Below are positions 51,311 through 62,736 of a DNA stretch of 64,000 nucleotides, piece by piece. The notes under the pieces were generated by a model, which saw only the letters and a list, made by a program, of their open reading frames with translations, was not told the origin of the DNA and did not search any database. This DNA comes from Austropuccinia psidii. Taxonomy: Eukaryota > Basidiomycota > Pucciniomycetes > Pucciniales > Sphaerophragmiaceae. The stretch's first letter is position 1, and every line of letters starts with the position of its first letter. The position numbers were made by a program, and so were the translations under genes. The stretch lies in the NCBI GenBank assembly GCA_023105745.1, contig JALGQZ010000016.1:28947154-29011153 (forward strand). The letters are read 5' to 3'.

Positions 51311-51629
51311 CTCAATACAGAAAATAATTCAACTCACCAAAAGACTACTCTGATTTATACTGGATGACGTTCTTATAGCCCCAAATTAATGAGTTTAGTC
51401 AATCTTTGACTAGCACGCATCCTTCCAGCATTTTAAATAAGGAAATTGAAATCAGTGCTTCTCAAATCATAATCAAGGTTGAGCACCCTCAATCACAACA
51501 AGTTTCCAAAGATCAATTTTGTTTGACAGACTCAAGGAACACAACAAAACCAAATTGCATTACTAAGCTTGCTCAAGGCTCAGAATATGCTACCCAGCAT
51601 GGTTACCCTATTCCAGAAACTGACAGGTC

Positions 51630-51715
51630 CGGCAGAAGAATTACTACCAGAGGGGGGATTTGAACCCGTTTCAAATTTGATGAAAGTTGAAAGCAACCCG
51701 GAATCACTAACCACT
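51630..51715 (-). other. tRNA-like sequence (SINE head or tRNA pseudogene), split by CACTA
   Basis: On the minus strand CGGGTTCAAATCCCC (51,647-51,661 region) matches a tRNA B box and T arm. Joining the two flanks of the CACTA element at its ACT duplication gives TGGTCTAGTGGTTAG, an A box, 44 bases before the B box. Acceptor-stem pairing is not evident, so it is more likely a decayed tRNA or the head of a tRNA-derived SINE than a functional gene. The A box now spans 51,704-51,715 and 61,377-61,384. Confidence 0.45.
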
Positions 51716-51768
51716 CACTACGGTGAAATAGATGACGTAGTGCGGACTGCGTCGCGCTGACGTAATCT
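51716..51768 (+). repeat. CACTA left terminal inverted repeat
   Basis: Begins CACTAC and ends GCGTCGCGCTGACGTAATC; pairs with 61,321-61,373. Contains several CG dinucleotides, unlike the older surrounding DNA. Confidence 0.93.
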
Positions 51769-52243
51769 TTTTGTCTCTTGCGCGTGTTAAAAGTTTTATT
51801 TTTCATTTTTATTTTTTTTTACCCCACCTCGCTATAATACCAAAGACCAACAACATACTGAACTCGCAGCAAACTACAGCGATAACGATATCAGATTAAA
51901 GTTGTGTGAGAGTGCGGACCCTAACACAACGTCAAACAACAACGACACCGAAACCTAACAGTAAACCTAACCACCTATACTCAACACGAACATAGTGCGG
52001 AATTCAAAATACAATGCACTTTAAAAAATTAAAAAAAAACAAAAAAAAACCCACCTCGCGACATTCGTAGAAGAAACAAGGAGATTCGAATACATGAAAA
52101 CTTACCTAAAGAAGGCGGAAGAAATTATTGAGGAATGTGCTAGAATGTTAAAGATCAATAATGGATATGCAATACACAAACCACTTAACTTGTAATTAAT
52201 GTATATATAGATTTCACCCCTGATAGGGAAGGACTTTTCCGTG

Positions 52244-52379
52244 GGGGTGAATCTCAATTTTATATTTTTACTAAATTTGTGTCTCTGTGTATTAACTAAT
52301 AGGTAATAAAATATTCTTCGGGGGTGAATCTCAATTTTATATTTTTACTAAATTTGTGTCTCTGCGTATTAACTAATAG
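52244..52379 (+). repeat. two-copy 77-bp direct repeat in CACTA subterminal region
   Basis: GGGGTGAATCTCAATTTTAT at 52,244 recurs at 52,321 with nearly identical following sequence up to ATTAACTAATAG. Subterminal repeats often bind the transposase in this superfamily; that role here is inference. Confidence 0.7.
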
Positions 52380-52477
52380 AAATCAACATTCAAAGGAAGA
52401 ACAGTGAAGTCAAAACAAACGACCGAAGGTAGAAGCACACCCGAAGAAATTAATGGCTTGAAACAAAGGATAAGGTA

Positions 52478-53161
52478 ATGAAAACCCGCTTTCTCAACCG
52501 CTATGATCAACATCACAAAGCACAAAAATGTCTTTATTTTGGCCATCAATTTTTGGACAAAGGTAAGCCAAATTTTATTTCTCGATTATTCCTTTCAGGA
52601 TGTGAAAATTTACTTATTTCTGAAACTTATCACAGGCATATAATTTCTTCTTGGCTGAAATCGTACCAGTGCACAGTATCTTCCGTTTGTTTGATCAAAA
52701 ATTATGTCCTATGTTTTCCTTTTTTCATTAATGATGCTATTACACCTTTCAATCATTCTGTGTTAGACCTTTTACTAATGCCCGTTTATTTGTTTGTTGA
52801 ATGGGACTTCCATGGATTCTTCATACACTGTCCAAGGTCCTCACCAACATTTAAGTACTTGAATTCTTCTGCTTCACCCCTTTTCTCACCCCACTCAGCA
52901 ACCTCCATGCCGATTAACACACATTTCATATTTTTGATCATTTACTTGGCCTGTGCGATTTTTAATCTTACGGTTTATTATCTTTTAATTTTCCTATCAC
53001 TATCGCTTCTTTTACATCTTATAGCTAACGTCTTTGCTTCCACATTGCTTCTAATTCAGATTCTTCTCTTTCTCTACTTTGTTGCCCTAGATAACCACAC
53101 ATTTCTATATATCTATATTGCTGTTTTACTCAAATTTTTCTATGAATCCCACAAGAAATAG
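52478..53161 (+). CDS. hydrophobic 227-codon ORF of uncertain reality
   Basis: Long open frame upstream of, and overlapping the start of, the companion gene in another frame. The first 28 codons (MKTRFLNRYDQHHKAQKC onwards) look coding and end at a GTAAG donor-like site at 52,562. The remainder is rich in Leu, Ile, Phe and Ser, as expected from a pyrimidine-rich leader or intron. It may be a 5' exon plus intron of the following gene rather than a separate protein. No homology recognised. Confidence 0.2.
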   Translation: MKTRFLNRYDQHHKAQKCLYFGHQFLDKGKPNFISRLFLSGCENLLISETYHRHIISSWLKSYQCTVSSVCLIKNYVLCFPFFINDAITPFNHSVLDLLLMPVYLFVEWDFHGFFIHCPRSSPTFKYLNSSASPLFSPHSATSMPINTHFIFLIIYLACAIFNLTVYYLLIFLSLSLLLHLIANVFASTLLLIQILLFLYFVALDNHTFLYIYIAVLLKFFYESHKK

Positions 53162-54885
53162 ACGTCGCTCACAAAACACACCTTTGCCAAAGAAATCTCA
53201 ATCTCAACAAATTACTGATCTTCAGCTTCAACTTGAAAGTAGAGAAAAAGCCTTTCAGTCCTTATTAGCTAAAATACAGGACTTCGAGCTACAAACTAAA
53301 CCAACCAAGAAAGCAAATTTGGGAAAGAAATCTAAAAAATTAACCCGTCGCCAAACAGTTTCTACACCTTTGCCAGCCACCACACCTAAACGTCATCCAA
53401 ATCAACTTCAGATGGCTGAAGTTCCAGAAGCGTTTATCAAGACCAAGGTCAGTTTCTGATGAGTTTTTTAACTGAGCATTAGGTTTCAGCCGCCTAATGA
53501 TATTTTTTGGTCTGATAGGAGGCATTTTATGTCCATATAAAAATACTGTGGGGCCTTATATACCAAAGATCGGTCCCCATTGCTCCTAATTACGACTTAC
53601 TCAGAGAATTCAATCAAAAGTTTTCCTTTGCTTATGAAATCAAGGATGTCATCGAAAGCAGTACAACAATGCCATTGCTGCCAGAAGCCGAAATCATTAC
53701 ACTTAGAGGTGCCACAGCTGGTAGGAAGAAAGTGGGCCAAGGAATTATCAACATGAAAGATTTTTATATTTGATATATTCAAACTTTGCTTGCAAAACTT
53801 GGCATACGCCGATGGGCCCCTGACTTGAACGATGCAAGTGATACGCTCTATAACGAGGCGTGTCGAATTAGTGCAATTCAATCATTTCGTCAAATAGCTG
53901 TTGCAGGAGCCTATGAATACATGAATATTAATCTCAAATTTTTGAACAGTATTCATCTACTTGAAGCATCTTACAACCACTATGTTCATTGGGTCATGGC
54001 ACAAAGGTTTAGAAGAGAGGTAATCGAAACTGGAAGGTTTGAGAAAGATGAAGAAAGGAAAGCAATCTTGCGAGCTAGAAAAAGAGTAAGTTGATAAGTA
54101 GTATAAATTGCACATAATTTCACGCATTGTTAATATTGTTTGTTTGACAGTTGAGAGATACTCGTTATCATTTTGGGGTTTCTCATGGGTTCCCCAAACG
54201 ATACTTCAAGATTTTAGCAAAAACAGATGCGCATAGTGACGACGAGTACAATAGCAAGAAAAATATTTATTTAATCAAACATTTGAATTTTCGATCAAAA
54301 CAGGCAACTAGCTTCATGCGGAGAGTTGACGAAGAGATTTCCAAAGCTGAACAGGACAGTGGCAAACGATCGCAAAGGCGCATCCGCAAAGAGCCATCGG
54401 AACCTATGGAGTCAATATGCAAAAGGGTGCCTAGGGGACTCCCAATCGACTTTTATGATGCTTCATGGTTCAATGATCGAACCGCAGGAGAAAAGACTAT
54501 ATTTGCCGACACATTCAGTGTGGCATTCTTGCCTGATGTATCAAGATCCCTTCGGGGAAAACAACACCCAGACGAACGATTAAGTGATGCGAACTTTTCT
54601 CAAAAGTACTGGGACGACGTTGTTGTTCCATACGATTTATCCCACGAGATTGAGGTTGGTGACGACGATGAAAGTAGTGCTAGTTCAACATCAGAAGTCA
54701 AAAGTGATGAGGAGGATCTTGATATATCAGAGAAAGAGATGGACAATGCTAATAGTGGGCAAGAGCTAGAAGAGGACCCCAGTTTTTTTGATAGGGATAC
54801 CGAAATGAACGACGCGGATGGACCCTCTACTTTTGCGTCTGGCTCAAAAGATGTTGGGTTTTCAAATGAATGGGCGGGTTGGTAG
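53142..54885 (+). pseudogene. CACTA companion gene (rust-type accessory protein), one in-frame TGA
   Basis: Three exons fit: 53,142-53,447, 53,519-54,085 and 54,151-54,885, with GT..AG introns of 71 and 65 bp and consistent phases, 536 codons in all. The N-terminus is basic with a coiled-coil-like stretch (ITDLQLQLESREKAFQSLL). The middle contains LAKLGIRRWAPDLNDASDTL and AGAYEYMNIN. The C-terminal half has LRDTRYHFGVSHGFPKRY, GLPIDFYDASWFN and ADTFSVAFLPD before a long acidic tail. The only defect is TGA at 53,771-53,773 inside exon 2. I remember this protein type as highly repeated in Puccinia and always near Tnp2 transposases; its biochemical role is unknown, possibly a TNPA-like DNA-binding cofactor. 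Confidence 0.7.
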
Positions 54886-55849
54886 ATGGCTGGTTCTATT
54901 AGTGAGAGATGTCGCTCATGTTCTTAATGTTTTGGTGAGCTTAACTAATGTGTGCTTTGATGTGAAAAAGCTTTTTTCAAGTGGAAAAATGGAGCACCCT
55001 ATGATATTTAGAAACATGAATTGATCGAACGGGGTGTAGGTGGTTCTTACTCGAAAATTGTTGGTATGTATTTTGACGCCTGATATAGTAAAGTATACAT
55101 GATTATAAATTTTATTAAATAAAAATAAATATAAAAAAAAATTGTAAATAGTCTTTTATATGGGTTTTCTTAGAGGGCCGTGGGCATGTAGTGTACATAA
55201 ATATTATACAAGAGTTTCATGCAAGGCCAATTACATATGCGTGATCATTTGTTCAAACTCATCGCTTGGGTTGATTGGTTCCAAGACGTGTGACTTAATG
55301 ACTATTGTATGGTCAATTCAATGTGGAGAAATTGTTCAGTTGAGGAAAGAAAGAAACCTAGTCTCAATTTAAGCATATGGTTATTTGAATAAAAAAAATA
55401 TGTCTGCAGTAAAAATGAAGTTGAGTGGGAGAATTTCCTATAATCCATTTGTTAATTGGTTCAAATTGACAGTTGGGCTGAGGTTAAGGTAAGCCCAATG
55501 GGAGACAAAGTGTGGATTTATGGTAAGTTTAATGTTGATAAACATGTTTGTTTAGTTACACACACACTTGTAATGACAAGAATCATATTGAAACACATGG
55601 TATATTGTCCATGTTCATCACACTATAAAAATGCATTGTTAATGATAATCCCATTGTTAACCCCATTTGGAATCTGCATCCAATCCTGAACATGTAATTT
55701 TGCTTGGCAAATGAAATTTTATCTAAGCAAAGCTTGTTGAATGCATTTCTCTGGGACCTTGCAGTTAAAAATATGTTTTGATTAGACAACACAAATATGA
55801 AAGTCCTTCTTCATTTGAAAACACATGGGAAAAAGTTGAGATCATAAAT
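54886..55849. other. non-coding interval after the companion gene
   Basis: AT-rich sequence without a supported gene; frames at 55,160-55,372 and 55,456-55,689 lack recognisable motifs. It probably contains the 3' end of the companion transcript. Confidence 0.4.
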
Positions 55850-58090
55850 TGGTTATTATTAAAATAATACCTTTGTTATGATTAAAATAATAACAATGTT
55901 ATTATTTAAAAAAGAAAATTTTTACTCTTAAAATGATAACTCTGGTATTATTAAGATAATAACTTTGTGATTATTAAAATACTCCCTTTGTTATTCTTCA
56001 AATAAAAAATTTGGTATTAATAATAACAATGTTATTATTTTAATGATAACAAAGTTATTATTTACTTAATATCAAAGTTATTACTTTAATAATAACAAAG
56101 TTATGATTTTAATAACAACAAAGTGATTTTTTTAATAATAACAAAGTTATTATTTAAATAATAACAAAGGTATTAGTTATTACTTTAATAACAACAAAGT
56201 TATTATTAAAATAATAACTTTGTTAGTATTAAAAGAATAACATTGCTATTATTAATACCAAATTCTTTACAAAGTTATTATTTTAATAATAACTTTGCCA
56301 TTCTTCAAATAAAGAAGTTGGTATTAATAATAACAATGTTATTCTTTTAATACTAACAAAGTGATTATTTACATAATAACAAAGTGATTATTTTAATAAT
56401 AACAATTTTATTATTTCATAATAACAAATTGAATATTTACATAATAACAACGTGATTATTTTAATAATAACAAATTTAATATTTTAATCATAACATGGTT
56501 TTGATTTTAATAATAACAAAGTTATGATCTACATAATAGCAAAGTTATTATGTAAATAATAACAAAGTTAATATTTTAATCATAACATTGTTATTCTGTA
56601 AATAATAACAATGTGATCATTTAAATAATAACAAAGTTATTATTTACATAATAACAAAGTTATTATTTACAGAATAACAAAGTGATTATTTTAATAATAA
56701 CAAAGTTATTATTTACATAATAAGAAAATTATTATTTAAATAATAACAACTTTGTTTTCATTTACATAATAACTCTCTTATTATAGAAATAATACCTTTG
56801 TTATTATTTAAATCATAACTTTGTTATTATTAAGATAATCACTTTGATATTATTTTAATAATAACTTGGTTATTATGTAAATGATCACTTTGTTATTCTT
56901 CAAATAAAAAATTTGGTATTAATAATCACAATGTTATTATTTACATAATAACAAAGTTGTTATTAAAATCATATCCAAGTTATTATTTTAATAATAACAA
57001 AGTGATTATTTCAATAATAACAAAGGTATTATTTCAATAGTAACAAAGCTATTATGTAAATGAAAACAAAGTTGTTATTATTTAAATAATAACATTTCAT
57101 TTACATAATACCTTTGTTATTATTGAAATAATACCTTTGTTATTATTGAAATAATAACTTCGTTATTATGTAAATAGTAACTTGGTTATTATGTAAATGA
57201 AAACCAAGTTTTTATTATTGAAATAATAATTTGCTTATTCTGTAAATAATAACTTTGTTATTATTAAAATAATCACTTTGTTATTCTGTAAATAATAACT
57301 TTGTTATTATGTAAATGATCACTTTGTTATTATTAAAATAATAACAGTTTTATGATTAAAGTATTAACTTTTTTAATATTTACATAATAACTTTGTTATT
57401 ATGTAAATCATAACTTTGTTATTATTTTAATAATAACTTTGTTCTTATGTAAATGATAACAAAGTTATTATTAAAATAATGTTATTATTCAAATAATAAC
57501 AAAGTTATTATTTTAATAATAACTCTGTCATTATTAAGACATTAGCTTTGTTCTTATTAAAATCATCCCTTTGTTACTATTCAAATCAAAAATTTGGTAT
57601 TATTAGAATAATGACTTGCGTATTATTAAGATATTAGCTTTGTGATTGTTAAAAAGCTAAATTTGTGATTCTGAACATAATAGCTTTGTCATGGGTAAAA
57701 TAATAACTTTTTTATTGGTAAAATAATGCCTTTTTTATTGTGTAAATAATAACTTTGATATTCTTAAGATAATGGCTTTGTTATTATTAAATTAATAACT
57801 TTGTTCTTATTCAAACAATAACTTTGTTACTCTCAAAATCATACCTTTGTTATTATTCAAAAAATCATTTTGTTATTATTAAAAAAATTCCTTCCTCATT
57901 ATTGAAATAATAAATTTGTTATTATTAACATAATAACTTTGTTATTCTTAAAATAATAGCTTTGCAATTGTTAAAAAAATAAATCTGTTATTCTTAAAAT
58001 AATGGCTTTGTAATTGTGCAAATCATAACTTTTTTAATGTTAAAATAATGACTTTTTTCATTTTTAAAATAATAATTTTGTCATCGTTAA
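55850..58090. repeat. AT palindromic satellite, about 2.2 kb
   Basis: Built almost entirely from variants of AATAAC-AAAG-TTATTATT in both orientations, with a recurring dyad of AATAATAAC and GTTATTATT around AAA, spaced about 20-25 bp. Over 80 imperfect units are visible. No reading frame of any length survives. It lies between the 3' ends of the two convergent CACTA genes. Confidence 0.9.
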
Positions 58091-58179
58091 AATAAAATTT
58101 TAAATTCTTATAAACCTCTTTACAATCACACCTGTATAGAACCCTACCATATATACAGTTAATCCCCATTTCCAAGCCA

Positions 58180-61085
58180 TTACCATGACACACCCTCTAG
58201 GCCCACCAGTTTATCCACCCTTCGTACGACAAAACTCCGATGGTGGCAGCCTAAAGACCAAGCTGGAAGCTCTCGATATGCAGCCAAGCCGGAGATCTCG
58301 GTGATTGGAATAAAGCTGAATTTTTGGGATAAAAGGAGATTATCGACGTTCCAGCTTGACAAATACCTTCCTACAGCTTCAAACCCTTCGCCCCGCTCTT
58401 TCACATGTTCAAACCATTGAACATACACCAATTGACAATTAAGGACTTCTTCCTGCTCTAACTCAAGCACATGAGCCACCTTACCATAGCGAATGGTACC
58501 CTCATCTCTCTTCATGTATACAATGTTGTTTGGGGGAGTTTTTGATATGAGTAGTCCAAGATGCCACTCCACATCTTTGAGCTCGGTTACGTAATTCCTC
58601 AAGACGATTTCTTGCAAGCCGGTGGTCAAATTGCGATAATCAACTAAATTTGGCTTTTTTTTCTGTAAGTATTGGAGCAATACCTCATATGTCTTGTCAT
58701 CCAATTCCTTTTTATTCCCTTTCAATTTCTGTTTAACTTTGGGTACTGATTGCGTCATCTCCACTGCTTTCTCTAATCGCTGCATTTGACCAAACTTCCT
58801 TATTATCGTTTCTTCCATTGCCCCTGAACTTGAATTTGGTCAGCCATTTTATCAACAGCTAAAAAAAACAATCCCTTACCATTTCGTGAGTTTGACTTAA
58901 AATTCTGTAAAACCCCAACCAACCTTTCCCCACCAAACTCCGCTATTCCCATCAATGGCCCCCAATTTGCTAGCTGCTCAGGAATATGCATCGAGTAATG
59001 ATGGTTGGGAGTTACCTTGAGACTTGGAAATAACTGAGCTGAGGTCAACTGATAGATTCCATACATGTGAGCGAATTCTTCCTGGTCGTTTTTTGCAATT
59101 TGATTGGCTCCAATGATCGATGTACATTGAATAAGAGCCCCAGTGTTGATAAGGAGAAGATTATTTTGTGGTTCGTCTTCCCAAAAAGAATCCAGCGCAA
59201 CCAATGGAATGTAGACCCCAAACAGCACCCGCCACTCACTTGCTTTCAATTTACCATAACTGGAATCACCCACCTGTTCTGTTATGCGACTTACCCCTTT
59301 TGGAACCACGACCTCTCCCATTCTTTTTTTTATTTTTTGCTTTGCTTCACCTGAAAGATATGAAACAAACTTCTCGCCATCTTTATCGAATTCTTCACAA
59401 TCATCCACTTCCATTGCTTCAGCATCAATATCCATTTCATCAAACTCACTTTCTGGCTCATCAAATTGTTCAGCTTGCCCTTGGACCACACTTTTGTCAA
59501 AACCCCAACGGTAACGAAAGTGATGCTGGAGTACTCCCTCGTACCAATTGTGCATTACACCTAGTGCCACATTCATTACCGGGTCCCAATAAGGTAAGCG
59601 ATTTAGCTCCGACCATCGTATTCCGTTGTGTTTGGCCAGTTTTTGTTGGATGGTTGTTGATTCAGCTGATTTCCATTTAAACGACGCATTCAGTACATTT
59701 CTTCCATTACGAAGCCTCCCTAATACCAGATCTTTTCGTTCATCATCCTTAATTTCGCACCATGAACAGAAGTTCCTTGCTGAGTGTGACATAAACCCCG
59801 AAACTTTATGGTTAGCTACAATATCACCAATCAAACATATCACCTTCACTGATACCTTGCGCCCAGATTGGTGTTTTGGAGTGGTAAGTTTGATCCCCCT
59901 ATTGAGCACCAAAAGCTCATCGATGAGTGGTTGCAAGATGTTGTTGATTGTTATCATATCTGGTTGCTTTGGTGCGGGGATAATGCCAGCCAAATATGTG
60001 TATTGAGTTTGGAATCTAAGCCGAGGTGGAAGGTTGAGACAATTGAGACAAATTACTCCCATCGAAACTTGCTTTCCAGCCATTTTGTTGCCTTTTGGAT
60101 TGAACCAGTCGATGAAAAGGCTGAATCCTAGTTCTAAGATCATTGAGATCTTGTTCTTGAAATGATGTGCCCAGACAGTGCCTTGAGCAACATCAACAAC
60201 AATGTTTGAGCCTTGCGAGGATAATCGATCAGCCCATGATTCAATATTGTTTTCAACTCCAGGTAGGTTAATGAACCAAGCTAGCCAATCTGATAGGGGT
60301 TGGGTAATAAAGCTAGCATGTGGGATTCGAAGACGGGGTTGGCGTGATAAGCGAATTTGGCCACTTCGATAAGGAGTTGCAGCAACGGTAGGTTTTGGTG
60401 AAGTAAATTTTATCTGAGGCAGTGGCTGACGTTTGAAAACTTGGTATAACTCAGTGCCACAGGGGTTACTTTTAGGGGTTGGTCGATAACCGCATTCATC
60501 AGGTCCTAGTTCAAAATCATATAGTGAGTAGCACTTTGGACAGCATATATACTTTTCTAAATGAAAATCGAGTTTGAGATGCTTGATGATTGTTTGAATG
60601 TCTTGAGGTACCCCTGCCACTAACGTCGAAGTTTCTTCATTTTGAGGTAAAAGTAAATTGATTAGGGAGACGATCATGTCGCGGGCCTTTCGGCAATTTA
60701 GTCTACTTAGTCCACATGTGAGGTATAGCCACATGATAAAGTACAGTACAAAAGCTAAAATAAAATCGTATAAGTAAATCTGAAAGCAGATGAGATTAAA
60801 TGAAATCAGAATCTCACATATAACTTGCAACTGGTTGTTTATATTTTGATAGAGTACATTGTTGAGTTCATCATCGCTTTCTGATTTTTCAATACTTGTA
60901 GATCTTTTACGAGGTAAGATTTTTTTTTGGAAATCATTGGATATAGCTACTTCATCCGTCTTGGAAGCCAATTTTGCCCAATGTCGACATCGTGTGCTGC
61001 GGCTTACAAAAAGCCCTTGACGGCTGATTCCGCTTTCATCTGTGCTTGTATGTGTTCTGCAGCTTGGACAAGTGCAAAAATCCAT
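58180..61085 (-). CDS. CACTA transposase, Tnp2 family
   Basis: Catalyses excision and insertion of the CACTA element in the nucleus. Two exons, 58,880-61,085 and 58,180-58,823, joined by a 56-bp GT..AG intron, give 949 residues without stops. The N-terminus has a CTCPSC cysteine motif and a CCPKC ribbon near 165-175, both likely zinc-binding. The Tnp2 core follows: FIDWFNPKGNK near 320 and LIGDIVANHKVSGFMSHS near 410 (catalytic Asp candidates), FCSWCEI, GIRWSELNRLPYWDPVMN near 495, and MHNWYEGVLQHHF near 515 (catalytic Glu candidate). After the splice the protein reads NGAMEETIIRKFGQMQRL. The 3' end lies 53 bp from the AT satellite. Start chosen as the first ATG of the frame, in line with the cysteine motif. 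It appears potentially functional. Confidence 0.88.
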
Positions 61086-61320
61086 CTAGTAAGGTTTTGA
61101 GGAAGCAAGGAAAGCTGATATAAAGAGTATTTGATGCGACAAGTTGAAATGTTGGAGGAAAAGAGATGAAGATGGATGTTTTTTTGATGGACTCCAAAGA
61201 TAAAAATTAAGAAAGAAAAAATGGCGATGAAAATAATAATGAATGAAATTAAGAAAGACAGGAAACAAAAGTGGAAACTAAGGGGCCTTGAGAAGCGGAA
61301 CATAAAAGTCAGCCAGTTCT

Positions 61321-61373
61321 AGATTACGTCAGCGCGACGCAATCTGTGAAACGTCATCTTGTTCACAGTAGTG
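61321..61373 (-). repeat. CACTA right terminal inverted repeat
   Basis: On the minus strand begins CACTACTGTGAACAAGATGA and shares its last 20 bases with the left repeat. ACT follows at 61,374-61,376. Confidence 0.93.
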
Positions 61374-61439
61374 ACTAGACCATTTGAAAATATAACCTCA
61401 CTCCTCAAATTGAAAACCCATTCAACATAACTCATCAAT

Positions 61440-61740
61440 TTAATCACTCTTAAAAAAAAAAAAAAAAAAAAAAATTTTCAACATAAAAAAAAAAAAAAAA
61501 AAAAAATTTTTTTCAACATAAAAAAAAAAAAGAAAAATAATTTTTTAATAAAAAAAAAAAAAAAAAATTTTTTTCAACATAAAAAAACAAAAAAAAAAAA
61601 ACTTTTTCAAGATAAAAAGAAAATGAAAAAAAAAATTTTTTAACATAAAACAAAAAAAAAAAAAAAAAAAAATATTTTTTTTCAACAGAAAATAATTTTT
61701 TTTTTTAAAAAAAAATCTTTTTTCAACATAAAAAAAATTA
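61440..61740 (+). repeat. poly-A / TTTTCAACATAAAA tandem repeat
   Basis: Seven or so units of long A runs joined by TTTTTCAACATA. Starts about 65 bp outside the CACTA right end. It could be the eroded tail of a retroposon or simple slippage. Confidence 0.8.
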
Positions 61741-61823
61741 TAATAACAAAAATCAATAAAATAAACTGTCGTGATTAAAATTAAGGATAAAAGATCAGAT
61801 CAAATAAAGAAGGTAAAAAATAT

Positions 61824-62360
61824 AGTCCTTGTATGACTTTAAACTACAGGGTAGCAACCTGAAGGCTAAAATTAGTCCTTGTATGACCTTAAACTACAGG
61901 GTAGCAACCTGAAGGCTAAAATTAGTCCTTGTATGACTTTAAACTACAGGGTAGCAACCTGAAGGCTAAAATTAGTCCTTGTATGACTTTAAACTACAGG
62001 GTAGCAACCTGAAGGCTAAAATTAGTCCTTGTATGACTTTAAACTACAGGGTAGCTACCTGAAGGCTAAAATTAGTCCTTGTATGACTTTAAACTACAGG
62101 GTAGCAACCTGAAGGCTAAAATTAGTCTTTGTATGACTTTAAACTACAGGGTAGCAACCTGAAGGCTAAAATTAGTCCTTGTATGACTGTAAACTACAGG
62201 GTAGCAACCTGAAGGCTAAAATTAGTCCTTGTATGACTTTAAACTACAGGGTAGCAACCTGAAGGCTAAAATTAGTCCTTGTATGACTTTAAACTACAGG
62301 GTAGCAACCTGAAGGCTAAAATTTAGTCTTTGTATGACTCAAACTACAGGGGTAGCACAC
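61824..62360 (+). repeat. 50-bp tandem array upstream of pol
   Basis: About ten and a half near-identical units with an exact 50-bp period starting at 61,825. Each holds two short inverted repeats with 7-base loops, AGTC-CTTGTAT-GACT and CAGG-GTAGCAA-CCTG. Partial units recur at 62,503 and 62,571. The array lies about 380 bp before the pol ATG, inside the same spacer as the other repeats of element C. Confidence 0.92.
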
Positions 62361-62736
62361 CAGAGGGCTGAAGATGCAAGTAAAATCAAGGAATCAAGAA
62401 AATAAAAAGAAAAGAGAAGATATCAAGAGTAAAACAAAAATGAATAATAGAATAATAAAGGCCTCAAGTAAAATAGTAAACTCAGGACTAGCGTTCACAA
62501 ATGTCCTTGTATGACATTAAACTACAGGATTTGGTATACCTAATATACTGGGTTTTATCCACCTAGAGGTAAAGTCCTTGCATGACTTAAAACTACAACT
62601 CAAATACAATTATGAATAAAAGGAAAAGAAAGAACTGAAAAGACTGTTTTTATTTCAACTAAAAGAAATTATTATATAAAATATATATATATATATATAT
62701 ATTATCAATTTATGCTTTAAAACCAGACTATTAATA

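Larger units (their letters stand above)
51716..61373. mobile_element. complete CACTA (EnSpm/CMC) transposon, 9,658 bp
   Basis: Left end CACTACGGTGAAATAGATG and right end, on the other strand, CACTACTGTGAACAAGATG; both continue to GCGTCGCGCTGACGTAATC, giving inverted repeats of about 53 bp. The 3-bp duplication ACT flanks both ends (51,713-51,715 and 61,374-61,376), as expected for CACTA elements. Inside are two convergent genes: a spliced plus-strand gene (53,142-54,885) and the Tnp2 transposase (58,180-61,085, minus). They are separated by a 2.2-kb AT palindromic satellite. The intact ends, intact transposase frame and many CG dinucleotides suggest recent insertion. Confidence 0.93.

Noticed and set aside
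51647..51661. Functional tRNA gene
   Set aside because: A and B boxes are visible only after removing the CACTA element, and acceptor-stem pairing is missing.
51406..51663. 85-codon ORF before the CACTA element
   Set aside because: No ATG start, no motif, and it overlaps the tRNA-like sequence on the other strand.
59168..60131. Plus-strand ORFs of 76-170 codons opposite the CACTA transposase
   Set aside because: They are antisense shadows of the Tnp2 frame, which has strong family motifs and a matching intron.
61824..62360. CRISPR-like regular array
   Set aside because: The 50-bp units are contiguous and nearly identical throughout with no variable spacers, and the genome is eukaryotic; this is a tandem repeat.
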